This document shows positions 43,759 through 52,087 of a stretch of DNA of 60,099 nt, one piece after another. Numbering within the stretch: position 1 is the stretch's first letter; every line of letters begins with the position of its first letter. The notes beneath the pieces were generated by a model. That model ran no database searches. It was not told the DNA's origin and worked only from the letters and a program-made list of their open reading frames with translations. Location of the stretch: contig JAUNKV010000015.1 of NCBI GenBank assembly GCA_030532575.1, positions 1 to 60,099 of the forward strand, in the 5' to 3' direction. Source of the DNA: Propionibacteriaceae bacterium. Its GTDB lineage: Bacteria; Actinomycetota; Actinomycetes; Propionibacteriales; Propionibacteriaceae. A program made the translations under genes and the position numbers.

Positions 43759-44226
43759 TCAGTCACCATCGTCGTCATCATCATCGTCGTCATCGTCGTC
43801 CCGGTCGTCGTACTTCACCGGGGGAGCGGGCTTGACGGCGGTTGCGGTCTTGCGGGTCGGCCTCGGCTTGGCCACGGCGGTCTTCTGCGGGGCCGAGGTC
43901 GGGGCAGCCTTCGTGGTGGCCGGGGCTGCCGGAGCCGGGTTTGCAGGCGCAGGATCAGCGGGGGCGGCCTCAACCGGGGCCGCGGGCGGTTCGGCCTCGC
44001 TCGCGGGAGCGGACTCGGGGGCCGCAGCGGGGGCAGGCGTGACCTCCTCGGTGGTGGTTGGGGCCACCGGGAGCGGTGCTGGGCTGTTCTCAAGGACCAG
44101 GGCGGGTTCCTTGAGGTCTTCTGTGGCAGGCACGGTGAGGTGCGGCAGCAGGATGGCCACCACCACTGCACCGAGTCCACTGATGGTCAGCAGGGTGGCG
44201 ATCAGTCGGCCTCGGGTCAGTTCCAT
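43759..44226 (-). CDS. Membrane-anchored Pro/Ala-rich protein with a poly-Asp tail
   Basis: A 155-residue protein. One N-terminal TM helix (ATLLTISGLGAVVVAILLP) is followed by ~80 residues of Pro/Ala/Thr repeats (PADPAPANPAPAAPA), a basic PRPTRKTATAVKP patch and a C-terminal acidic run of eleven consecutive Asp before GD. The run is encoded by a GAC/GAT trinucleotide tract that could slip in length. It is 37 bases downstream of lexA in the same direction, so it may be transcribed from the SOS promoter. No domain is recognised; a surface-exposed cation-binding tail is inference. Confidence 0.75.
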   Translation of the reverse strand: MELTRGRLIATLLTISGLGAVVVAILLPHLTVPATEDLKEPALVLENSPAPLPVAPTTTEEVTPAPAAAPESAPASEAEPPAAPVEAAPADPAPANPAPAAPATTKAAPTSAPQKTAVAKPRPTRKTATAVKPAPPVKYDDRDDDDDDDDDDDGD

Positions 44227-44263
44227 GATGCAGCTCCGTTCGGTCGTTCAGGGCCTCGGGGGC

Positions 44264-45022
44264 TCAGATGCGCCGCATGACTGCGACAACCTTTCCCATG
44301 ATGGTCGCATATTTTCCGTCGATTGGGGAAAAATCCTTGTTGTGGGGAAGTAACCAGACCTGACCATCCTTGCGCTGGAAGGTCTTGACGGTGGCTTCCT
44401 CATCCAGCAGCGCCGCGACGATGTCGCCGTTGCTCGCGTCCTGCTGCTGTCGCACGACCACCCAGTCGCCGTCGCATATGGCGGCATCGATCATCGAATC
44501 GCCCTTGACCTCGAGGAGGAACATCGTGCCCTCGCCGACCAGCTGCTTGGGCAGGGCCAGCACGTCTTCGACCTGCTCCTCGGCCAGGATGGGTCCTCCC
44601 GCGGCGATGCGTCCCACCAGGGGGACGGCGATGCTGGTCGGCTCGGCGTCGTAGCTCTGCTCGGAGGGCATCGCGAGTGGCTCACGCTCGCCCGTCTCCG
44701 GGAGGGTCACCACCATCGCCCGGGGGCGGTGCGGGTCCCGGCGGATGAAACCGGCGCGCTCCAAGGTCTTCAGCTGGTAAGCCACCGAGCTGGTGGAGGC
44801 CAGCCCGGCGCGCTCGGCCAGCTCCCTCATGCTCGGCGGGTAGCCCTCGTTGACCACGGCGTCACGGATGAGCTTCAGGAGCAGCAGCTGGCGGGGGGTC
44901 AGTCCCGAGGCGCCTGCCAGGTCATCGGGGAGGTCGGCGATACGCGCCACCTCAGCGGCTGCACGCTCCTTGCTCGGGCGTCCGGCGCGGCTCCGGGTCG
45001 CCTCCAGGTTGCTGTCTGCCAT
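44264..45022 (-). CDS. lexA: SOS repressor LexA
   Basis: A 252-residue LexA. The winged HTH is in residues ~40-105 ([40 protein letters not shown]; parts shown). The self-cleavage site is in [14 protein letters not shown] (Ala-Gly), with the catalytic Ser in [11 protein letters not shown] and Lys in [16 protein letters not shown]. The ATG at 45022 was preferred because it gives the usual length; the frame is open further upstream. A LexA box lies 23 bases upstream, so it is autoregulated. Confidence 0.95.
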   Translation of the reverse strand: MADSNLEATRSRAGRPSKERAAAEVARIADLPDDLAGASGLTPRQLLLLKLIRDAVVNEGYPPSMRELAERAGLASTSSVAYQLKTLERAGFIRRDPHRPRAMVVTLPETGEREPLAMPSEQSYDAEPTSIAVPLVGRIAAGGPILAEEQVEDVLALPKQLVGEGTMFLLEVKGDSMIDAAICDGDWVVVRQQQDASNGDIVAALLDEEATVKTFQRKDGQVWLLPHNKDFSPIDGKYATIMGKVVAVMRRI

Positions 45023-45044
45023 GCCGCACAGCATAGCACGAATC

Positions 45045-45058
45045 CGAACACTCGTTCG
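45045..45058 (-). promoter_or_regulatory. LexA (SOS) box of lexA
   Basis: CGAAC-ACTC-GTTCG matches the Gram-positive/actinobacterial SOS consensus CGAAC-N4-GTTCG exactly. It lies just upstream of a TATGCT -10-like element (45030-45035 on the minus strand) and 23 bases before the lexA ATG. This is a standard autoregulation site. Confidence 0.88.
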
Positions 45059-45199
45059 ACCTTCGAGTCCCTCGGGGCGCGTTTCGGTGGTCGGGAAAAA
45101 AATGTCGGACCCGAGGTGTTGACTCCTTCGCGTGGAACGCAGGGCGCGCCATGAATCGAAAAGCAGTTTGAAACAACTGATCGATTCGTGTAGCGTTCT

Positions 45200-45213
45200 C
45201 GAACACCCGTTCG
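45200..45213 (+). promoter_or_regulatory. LexA (SOS) box of the divS-like gene
   Basis: CGAAC-ACCC-GTTCG is a second exact LexA consensus, 42 bases before the start of the plus-strand small gene. It lies just downstream of a TTGAAA (45169) and TAGCGT (45191) promoter pair with 16-bp spacing. The gene should therefore be induced by DNA damage. Confidence 0.85.
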
Positions 45214-45254
45214 ATGTGCCGCGGATGGCGGCCATCAGTCACGAGGAGGAAGTC

Positions 45255-45629
45255 ATGAGTGCAGTCAGCTACGAGCCGGTCATCGTGCGGCCCCGCCCGA
45301 GGGTCGTCGAGCCTCAGGTTTCGATGGCCTTCCGGGAGCCCTCGACCCGGGGTGGGCTGCGTCCGGGGCGTCGCACGCTCGCCATGCGTCGGGGTGTGGT
45401 GGCCGGTGGTTGTGCCGGGCCGACGGTGCGTGCGGCGGCTCGCCCGGTGCGTGCAGCGGCTCGCCCGGTGCGGGACTGGGTCGCCGAGGTGCAGGCCGTG
45501 GTCTTCGTTGTTCTGGTCCTGGTGGGCCTCGTGGTCGCAGTGCCGAAGCTGGTTGCGATGGCCCAGCCGGACCCCGCGGTGGACCCTGTGCCCGGGGATC
45601 CGGCCTGGTCCCATGTGGTCAAGGAGTGA
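45255..45629 (+). CDS. SOS-induced single-pass membrane protein in the divS position
   Basis: A 124-residue protein. A variable basic N-terminal half has the tandem unit VRAAARP repeated (VRAAARPVRAAARPVRD), followed by a TM helix (AVVFVVLVLVGLVVAVPKLV) and a short Asp/Pro tail. The ribosome binding site is GAGGAGGAAG. Its place between divergent lexA and nrdR, and its SOS box, match the division suppressor DivS (Corynebacterium) and Rv2719c (Mycobacterium). Unlike Rv2719c no LysM domain is seen. A function in blocking division during SOS is inferred. Confidence 0.78.
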   Translation: MSAVSYEPVIVRPRPRVVEPQVSMAFREPSTRGGLRPGRRTLAMRRGVVAGGCAGPTVRAAARPVRAAARPVRDWVAEVQAVVFVVLVLVGLVVAVPKLVAMAQPDPAVDPVPGDPAWSHVVKE

Positions 45630-45688
45630 CCATCGCGCGACACGCCCGTGGGGTCGGTTGACGCTGGGCGAACTCCCCCCTACAGTTC

Positions 45689-45702
45689 CCATATCTAGTG
45701 GT
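45689..45702 (+). promoter_or_regulatory. Possible NrdR box upstream of nrdR-nrdJ
   Basis: CCATATCTAGTGGT is a partial match to the NrdR-box type (ATATCTAGTG core) about 115 bases before the nrdR start. NrdR controls ribonucleotide reductase operons by paired boxes; a second box at the correct spacing is not clear. Weak evidence. Confidence 0.35.
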
Positions 45703-45815
45703 TGCACCCCCTCGTTTGGTCAACAAGTTGTGGAAACGGCGTTGCAGGGGGCTGAGGGGTGCAGCTGTTCCGACATCATCGCCTGATACCTCAGGCGCCA
45801 AGGGGAGGGTTCGCC

Positions 45816-46361
45816 GTGCACTGTCCGTTCTGCCGCCATGAGGACACCAAGGTGTCCGATTCGCGGGTGACGGACGACGGGCTGACCATCCGGCGCCGTC
45901 GCAACTGCCCCGTCTGCGGGAGGAAGTTCACCACCATCGAGCAGATCCAGCTCTCGGTGGTGAAGCGCTCGGGAGTGGTTGAGGCGTTCAGTCGGGACAA
46001 GATCATCAAGGGGGTCGGTAAGGCCTGCCAGGGCCGTCCCGTCACCCAGGCGCAGCTCGCTGCGCTGGGGCAACGGGTCGAGGAGACCTTGCGCTCCTCG
46101 GGGCACGCGGAGATCCCGGCGGAGGACATCGGCGTGGCCATTCTCGGGCCGCTGGCCGAGCTGGATCCGGTGGCGTACCTCAGGTTCGCCTCCGTCTACA
46201 AGAACTACGACTCGGTGGACGACTTCGCCGCCGAGATCGCCTTGATGAAGCAGCGATCCCCCGAACCACAGACCGCGGCCGAGGAACGCCCGACCAGGCG
46301 TCGTCGCTCCCGGCGGGCGAAGTCAGAACCGTCGGACTCCCAGCAGCCGCTCATCGGCTGA
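45816..46361 (+). CDS. nrdR: Transcriptional repressor NrdR
   Basis: A 181-residue protein with an N-terminal zinc ribbon ([16 protein letters not shown] and [10 protein letters not shown]) and an ATP-cone domain ([20 protein letters not shown], shown in part). It senses (d)ATP and represses RNR genes. The GTG at 45816 has an AAGGGGAGGG ribosome binding site and puts the first Cys at residue 3, the usual distance. It precedes nrdJ by 42 bases. Confidence 0.95.
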   Translation: MHCPFCRHEDTKVSDSRVTDDGLTIRRRRNCPVCGRKFTTIEQIQLSVVKRSGVVEAFSRDKIIKGVGKACQGRPVTQAQLAALGQRVEETLRSSGHAEIPAEDIGVAILGPLAELDPVAYLRFASVYKNYDSVDDFAAEIALMKQRSPEPQTAAEERPTRRRRSRRAKSEPSDSQQPLIG

Positions 46362-46403
46362 GGGTCGTTCGCATCCCGTTCCGCAGCATCCAGTGAGGAA
46401 ACC

Positions 46404-49256
46404 ATGACCGCTACCGTGACCAAGAACAGCAGCCGCCGCAGGAATGTCGGCACCCAGCCGGCGCTGGCCGGGGGGCTCACCGTCTCGAGGGTGTTCTCCA
46501 CCGAGGGAGTCCACCCCTACGACGAGGTCACCTGGGAGAAGCGTGACGTCGTCCAGACGAACTGGAGGACGGGCGAGGTCGTCTTCGAACAGCGTGGGGT
46601 GGAGTTCCCCGACTTCTGGAGCGTCAACGCCTCCACCATCGTCACCAGCAAGTACTTCCGCGGCGCGCTCGGCACACCGAAGCGTGAGGCCAGCCTGCGG
46701 ACCCTGATCGACCGGGTCGTCGGGCAGTACGTCAAGGCCGGCCGGGAACACGGTTACTTCGCCACCGAGGCCGACGCCGAGGTCTTCGAGGCGGAGCTGA
46801 CCTGGATGCTGCTCCACCAGTACTTCTCCTTCAACTCGCCCGTGTGGTTCAACGTCGGCACCACCTCCCCGCAGCAGGTTTCCGCCTGCTTCATCCTGAG
46901 CGTGGATGACTCGATGGACTCCATCCTCAACTGGTACAAGGAGGAAGGTTTCATCTTCAAGGGCGGCTCGGGGGCCGGACTCAACCTCTCCCGCATCCGT
47001 TCCTCGAAGGAGCTGCTGACCTCCGGCGGTACCGCCTCCGGACCGGTGTCCTTCATGCGTGGCGCGGATGCCTCCGCGGGCACCATCAAGTCCGGTGGGG
47101 CCACCCGGCGGGCCGCGAAGATGGTGGTGCTCGACGTCGACCACCCCGACATCGAGGAGTTCATCGACACCAAGGCCCGCGAGGAGGACAAGATCCGTGC
47201 GCTGCGCGACGCCGGGTTCGACATGGACCTCGGGGGCAAGGACATCACCTCCGTGCAGTACCAGAACGCCAACAACTCGGTGCGGGTCAGCGACGAGTTC
47301 ATGACGGCCGTGGAGCGCGGCGGCTCCTTCGGGCTGCGGGCCCGCACCACGGGGGAGGTCATCGAGAGCGTCGATGCCAAGGAGCTGTTCCACAAGATCG
47401 CCAAGGCCGCCTGGGAGTGCGCCGATCCCGGCATCCAGTACGACGACACCATCAACGCCTGGCACACCAACCCGGTGACGGGGCCGATCACGGCATCGAA
47501 CCCGTGCTCGGAGTACATGAGCCTGGACAACAGCTCCTGCAACCTGGCGAGCCTCAACCTGCTGAAGTTCCTGCGCGATGACGACGTCTTCGACGCGGAG
47601 CGTTTCGTGCGCGCGGTGGAACTCATCATCACCGCGATGGACATCTCCATCTGCTTCGCGGACTTCCCGACCACCTCCATCGGGGAGACCACCCGCAACT
47701 ACCGCCAGCTCGGCATCGGGTACGCCAACCTGGGGGCGCTGCTGATGGCGATGGGCAAGGGCTACGACACCGACGGTGGGCGCTCCACCGCGGCCGCCAT
47801 CACCTCGATCATGACCGCCACCTCCTACCGCCGCTCCGCCGAGCTGGCCGGGATCGTCGGCCCCTACAACGGCTACGCCGCCAACGCCGAGGCCCACAAG
47901 AAGGTGATGCGCAAGCACCAGGCGGCCAACGACGAGGCGCTGGTCCTGCCCGCCGACAAGGAGCTGCACGACGTCGCGACCCGCGAGTGGGCCGAGGTCG
48001 TCGCGCTGGGCGAGACCAACGGCTACCGCAATGCGCAGGCCTCCGTGCTGGCCCCCACCGGAACCATCGGCTTCATGATGGACTGCGACACCACCGGGGT
48101 GGAGCCCGACTTCTCGCTGGTGAAGTTCAAGAAGCTCGTCGGCGGCGGTTCCATGCAGATCGTCAACCAGACCATCCCCAGGGCGCTGAAGAAGCTCGGC
48201 TACAGCCCGGAGCAGGTCGAGGGCATCGTGGACCACATCTCCGGCCACGGCCACGTCGTCGGGGCGCCGGAGCTGGCAAAGGAGCACTACGAGGTCTTCG
48301 ACACCGCAATGGGACAGCGTGCCATCGCCCCGATGGGGCACGTGCGGATGATGGCGGCCGTGCAGCCCTTCCTGTCCGGGGCCATCTCCAAGACGGTCAA
48401 CCTGCCGGAGTCCGCGACGGTGGCAGACATCGCCGATGTCTACCTACAGGGCTGGAAGCTGGGGCTCAAGGCCCTGGCGGTGTACCGCGACAACTGCAAG
48501 GTCGGGCAGCCGCTGTCGGATGCGAAGAAGTCCGATGAGAAGAAGGCGGAGCCCGAGACCCAGACCAAGGTGGTGGAGAAGATCGTCTACCGCCCGAAGC
48601 GGGAGCGGCTGCCGAAGTCGAGGGTGGGGCGCACCACCAGCTTCTCGGTGAGTGGGGCGGAGGGCTACATGACCTCCGGCGCCTACGCCGACGGTCGCCT
48701 GGGTGAGGTCTTCCTCAAGCTCGGCAAGCAGGGCTCGACCCTGGCCGGGGTCATGGATGCCTTCTCCATCGCGGTGTCCATCGGCCTGCAGTACGGCGTG
48801 CCGCTGGAGAGCTTCGTGCAGAAGTTCACCAACCTGAAGTTCGAGCCCGCCGGGATGACCGACGACCCGGACGTGCGGATCGCGCAGTCCTTCATGGACT
48901 ACATCTTCCGCCGCCTGGCGCTGGACTACCTGAGCTTCGACGAGCGCGCCGAGCTCGGCATCTACACCGCCGCCGAGCGGGCCCGCTACGTCGAGACCGG
49001 GTCCTACCTCTCGGAGGAGGACGAGGCGAACCTGCCGGAGCCCGAGACCCTCCGCAACGACGCCTACGACTCCTTCGACGTGGACGGCGCCCGCCAGCCC
49101 TCCCTCATCGACGCCCACACCACGGCGGAACTGATGGAGTCGCTGACCGGTCGTGAGGTGGATGCCCCGCTGTGCATGACCTGCGGCACCAAGATGCGCC
49201 CGAGCGGCTCCTGCTACGTCTGCGAGGGCTGCGGGTCCACGAGCGGCTGCAGCTGA
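46404..49256 (+). CDS. nrdJ: Adenosylcobalamin-dependent (class II) ribonucleotide reductase
   Basis: A 950-residue enzyme making deoxyribonucleotides with B12, independent of oxygen. The core has FKGGSGAGLNLSRIRSS, GGTASGPVSFMRG, NPCSEYMSLDNSSCNLASLNL (shown in part) and the C-terminal LAPTGTIGFMMDCDTTGVEP. The final residues form a cysteine cluster (CMTCGTKM, CYVCEGCGSTSGCS) typical of the family. The longer N-terminal segment and ~200-residue C-terminal extension are as in other actinobacterial NrdJ. Upstream nrdR probably controls it. No cobalamin riboswitch is visible before it. Confidence 0.96.
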   Translation: MTATVTKNSSRRRNVGTQPALAGGLTVSRVFSTEGVHPYDEVTWEKRDVVQTNWRTGEVVFEQRGVEFPDFWSVNASTIVTSKYFRGALGTPKREASLRTLIDRVVGQYVKAGREHGYFATEADAEVFEAELTWMLLHQYFSFNSPVWFNVGTTSPQQVSACFILSVDDSMDSILNWYKEEGFIFKGGSGAGLNLSRIRSSKELLTSGGTASGPVSFMRGADASAGTIKSGGATRRAAKMVVLDVDHPDIEEFIDTKAREEDKIRALRDAGFDMDLGGKDITSVQYQNANNSVRVSDEFMTAVERGGSFGLRARTTGEVIESVDAKELFHKIAKAAWECADPGIQYDDTINAWHTNPVTGPITASNPCSEYMSLDNSSCNLASLNLLKFLRDDDVFDAERFVRAVELIITAMDISICFADFPTTSIGETTRNYRQLGIGYANLGALLMAMGKGYDTDGGRSTAAAITSIMTATSYRRSAELAGIVGPYNGYAANAEAHKKVMRKHQAANDEALVLPADKELHDVATREWAEVVALGETNGYRNAQASVLAPTGTIGFMMDCDTTGVEPDFSLVKFKKLVGGGSMQIVNQTIPRALKKLGYSPEQVEGIVDHISGHGHVVGAPELAKEHYEVFDTAMGQRAIAPMGHVRMMAAVQPFLSGAISKTVNLPESATVADIADVYLQGWKLGLKALAVYRDNCKVGQPLSDAKKSDEKKAEPETQTKVVEKIVYRPKRERLPKSRVGRTTSFSVSGAEGYMTSGAYADGRLGEVFLKLGKQGSTLAGVMDAFSIAVSIGLQYGVPLESFVQKFTNLKFEPAGMTDDPDVRIAQSFMDYIFRRLALDYLSFDERAELGIYTAAERARYVETGSYLSEEDEANLPEPETLRNDAYDSFDVDGARQPSLIDAHTTAELMESLTGREVDAPLCMTCGTKMRPSGSCYVCEGCGSTSGCS

Positions 49257-49260
49257 TCCG

Positions 49261-49773
49261 ATGCGGCTTCGCGCCATCGAGGAGATCATCGGTGACCGTC
49301 GCCCGGCGACCTCCAGGGCGACGCGCCCGGGAGCGATCCCTGGGGCGACGGCCACTGAGTTCGTCGACCTCGTGGGTGAGGATGCGGCTGCCGCGCTGAT
49401 CCGCCTGCACGGCACCGAGTCCAGCGGGGACATCGCATGGTGCCTGACGGTGGACTTCGCTGTTCTCAGCCTCGCCGAGGAACTGGGGGCGGACGCGCCC
49501 TACCGGGTCATCGCCGAGAGCGGCGCCGGGGACTCCTGGGCAATCCACACTCGTGACCTCACCGTCGCCTTCCTCGATCATGACCGCTGGGGAGATGAGC
49601 CGGACATCGTGACGCACACCGGGCTGGACGTTCTCAGCTTCATCCGGGCCGCTGATGCCTGGGCACAGGCGGAGGTCCACCTCGGCAGCGAGGAGGAGGC
49701 CCGGGCGATGACCGAGTTCGCGGCGCTGCTCCAGTCGCTTCCCGGCGCGAGCGGGTTCTGGCCCTATTTGTGA
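49261..49773 (+). CDS. Unknown protein downstream of nrdJ
   Basis: A 170-residue protein starting 4 bases after the nrdJ stop, with no clear ribosome binding site, so coupling is likely. It has an alpha/beta composition (LVGEDAAAALIRLHGTES, AEELGADAPYRVIAESG, HDRWGDEPDIVTHTGLD) and no signal peptide. No family is recognised; a distant SUKH/SMI1-like fold is only a guess. It is probably transcribed with nrdJ. Confidence 0.7.
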   Translation: MRLRAIEEIIGDRRPATSRATRPGAIPGATATEFVDLVGEDAAAALIRLHGTESSGDIAWCLTVDFAVLSLAEELGADAPYRVIAESGAGDSWAIHTRDLTVAFLDHDRWGDEPDIVTHTGLDVLSFIRAADAWAQAEVHLGSEEEARAMTEFAALLQSLPGASGFWPYL

Positions 49774-49863
49774 GGCCGCGAACACTCGGGGTGTTCGCCG
49801 GTGCCGACCACGGTGGTGGGGTCGCTATGGTGACGCTGCACTCCTCGACAGACAGGACACCGC

Positions 49864-52062
49864 ATGAACTCCAAGGGCCGCGTCACACTTCCCATCGAAC
49901 AGGGCATGGACGATGTGCTGCCCGGCATCCTGGCCCGGCTCGGGGCCGATGCCGTGCGCAACTCCGATGGCACGTGGCTGCCTGAGATCACCCCGCAGCT
50001 CGGGATGAAGGTCTACGAGACCTATTTCCCGGCTCGCGGGGACCAGGAGTTCGCGCTGGCCCACCTGGAGTGTCGCCCCCGGTTCTACCTGATGTCCGAG
50101 CGGGTGGCGGCACCGGCGTCGGGGCCGCTCAGCATCGACATCATGGCCGGGTACTACCGGCTCCAGGTGGAACCCGACCAGGGGGATCATGAGCGCTGGT
50201 GGGAGGTCATCGACCGCACCACGGGGGAGGTCGTGCCGCCTGAGCAGTGGAGCGTCGAGGGGGAGGGGACGGAGGTCACCGTCACCATCGCTGACCCGCG
50301 GCCCTTCCACGTCTACACGGTGAGCTTCCTGGCCTGGCAGTGCTGGGACTCCACCCAGATGTACAACTACATCACCAACAACTGGGAGAACGACCCCACC
50401 CGGGTGCGGGAGATCGGCTACGACGCCCGCCACCCCGTCGCCTGGCAGCACATGACCTCCTCGCTGGAGCGGTGGTGTCGAGAGCGCCCTGAGGTGGACG
50501 TGGTGCGTTTCACCACCTTCTTCTACCACTTCACGCTGGTGTTCAACGATGCCGCGAAGGAGAAGTACGTCGACTGGTTCGGCTACTCCGCCTCGGTCTC
50601 GCCGCTGGCGATGGAGGCCTTCGAGGCCGAGTACGGCTACCGGCTGCGGGCCGAGGACTTCGTCGATGCGGGGTACTACAACTGCTCCTTCCGGCCGCCG
50701 AGCCGGACCTTCCGGGACTGGATCGACTTCCAGACCCGTTTCGTCTGCGCCAGGGTGAAGGAGCTGGTGGACATCGTGCACGCCCACGGCAAGGAGGCGT
50801 TGATGTTCCTCGGCGACAACTGGATGGGCACCGAGCCCTACGGGGAGCACTTCGCCGCGACCGGGATCGACGGGGTGGTCGGCTCTGTCGGGTCGGCCGC
50901 CACCTGCCGCATGATCTCCGACATCCCCGGGGTGAAGTTCACCGAGGGGCGGTTCCTGCCCTACTTCTTCCCTGATGTCTTCCGCGAGGGCGGGGACCCG
51001 CTGGGCGAGGCCAACACCTCGTGGCTGCAGGCCCGCAGGGCCATCGCCCGCAAGCCGCTGGACCGGATCGGCTACGGCGGCTACCTGTCCCTGGCGGTGA
51101 AGTTCCCCGATTTCATGGCCCGGGTGGAACAGATCTGTGACGAGTTCCGCTCCATCCACGAGCTGGGGGGCGGGCAGCGTCCCGCCAGCGCCCCCATCCG
51201 GGTGGGCATCCTCAACGCCTGGGGGAGCCTGCGGAGCTGGCAGACCCACATGGTGGCCCACGCCCTGTGGTACAAGCAGATCTACTCCTACCTGGGGGTT
51301 CTCGAGGCCCTGGCGGGGCTGCCCTTCGAGCTGACCTTCCTCTCCTTCGACGATGCGCGCGCCGGGGCTCTGGCCGACCTGGACGTCGTGCTCAACCTCG
51401 GGGCTGCCGAGACCGCCTTCTCCGGTGGAGCGGAGTGGAACGATCCCGAGCTGGTGGTGGCGGTGCGTCGTTTCGTCGCCGAGGGGGGAGGACTCATCGG
51501 GATCGGGGAGCCGTCGGCGGTGCTCCGGGGTGGGGCCTACTTCCAGCTGTCCGATCTGCTCGGGGTGGACAAGGAGTTGGGTATCTCGCAGTCCACCGAC
51601 CGTTACCCCGTCGAGCGGCCTGAGCATTTCATCACCGCTGACCTCGACGGTGCCCTGGACGTCGGGGAGGGGGCGGGCGACATCTTCGCCGTCGATGAGG
51701 GCACGCAGATCCTGCAGCTGCGGGATGGGTCGGTGGATCTCGCGGCCCGGCAGTGCGGGAAGGGGCGGGCGGTCTACGCCGCCGGGTTGCCGTACTCGGC
51801 GGTCAATGCGCGGCTGCTGCACCGGGCCATCTACTGGGCCGCCGGTGAGGAGGGCGAGTTCGACACCCACTGGACCCCCTCCAGCGTCGATGTCGAGGTG
51901 GCGGTCTATCCCGCCACGGGTAAGGCCTTGGTGATGAACAACTCCGAGGCCGCGGTGGCCTGCGTGCTGCAGGGTTGTCCCGACGGCCTGACGGGTCAGG
52001 GCCAGGTGCGACGCTTCGAGCTGGAGCTGGCCCCACGGGAGTCGCGTTGGCTCGACATCTGA
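49864..52062 (+). CDS. 1,3-beta-galactosyl-N-acetylhexosamine phosphorylase (GH112)
   Basis: A 732-residue GH112 phosphorylase that splits galacto-N-biose/lacto-N-biose into galactose-1-phosphate and GalNAc or GlcNAc. The N-terminus KGRVTLPIEQGMDDVLP and the barrel segments VYETYFPARGDQEFALAHL and YNYITNNWENDPT (substrate-binding region) are family signatures; the C-terminus is the beta-domain. It has no signal peptide, so acts on imported disaccharide. Family members are known from Bifidobacterium and Cutibacterium acnes. It indicates use of mucin or milk glycans. No sugar transporter is encoded beside it. Confidence 0.93.
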   Translation: MNSKGRVTLPIEQGMDDVLPGILARLGADAVRNSDGTWLPEITPQLGMKVYETYFPARGDQEFALAHLECRPRFYLMSERVAAPASGPLSIDIMAGYYRLQVEPDQGDHERWWEVIDRTTGEVVPPEQWSVEGEGTEVTVTIADPRPFHVYTVSFLAWQCWDSTQMYNYITNNWENDPTRVREIGYDARHPVAWQHMTSSLERWCRERPEVDVVRFTTFFYHFTLVFNDAAKEKYVDWFGYSASVSPLAMEAFEAEYGYRLRAEDFVDAGYYNCSFRPPSRTFRDWIDFQTRFVCARVKELVDIVHAHGKEALMFLGDNWMGTEPYGEHFAATGIDGVVGSVGSAATCRMISDIPGVKFTEGRFLPYFFPDVFREGGDPLGEANTSWLQARRAIARKPLDRIGYGGYLSLAVKFPDFMARVEQICDEFRSIHELGGGQRPASAPIRVGILNAWGSLRSWQTHMVAHALWYKQIYSYLGVLEALAGLPFELTFLSFDDARAGALADLDVVLNLGAAETAFSGGAEWNDPELVVAVRRFVAEGGGLIGIGEPSAVLRGGAYFQLSDLLGVDKELGISQSTDRYPVERPEHFITADLDGALDVGEGAGDIFAVDEGTQILQLRDGSVDLAARQCGKGRAVYAAGLPYSAVNARLLHRAIYWAAGEEGEFDTHWTPSSVDVEVAVYPATGKALVMNNSEAAVACVLQGCPDGLTGQGQVRRFELELAPRESRWLDI

Positions 52063-52073
52063 GAGGGCGAACG

Positions 52074-52079
52074 TAGACT
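52074..52079 (+). promoter_or_regulatory. Likely -10 element before the ThrE-like gene
   Basis: TAGACT ends 8 bases before the GTG of the next gene and no ribosome binding site lies between, so the transcript is probably leaderless. No clear -35 was seen. Confidence 0.45.
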
Positions 52080-52087
52080 CTGTCAAT

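Noticed and set aside
45255-45629. LysM domain expected for an Rv2719c-like protein
   Set aside because: Checked for the LysM pattern (YxVxxGD, NP); not found in this short protein.
46100-46404. Cobalamin riboswitch before nrdJ
   Set aside because: Only 42 bases separate nrdR and nrdJ and no B12-box-like sequence was seen before nrdR either.
46323-48341. A 672-codon frame antisense to nrdJ on the minus strand
   Set aside because: High GC gives long open frames on the opposite strand. Its composition follows the nrdJ codons and it has no domain or ribosome binding site.
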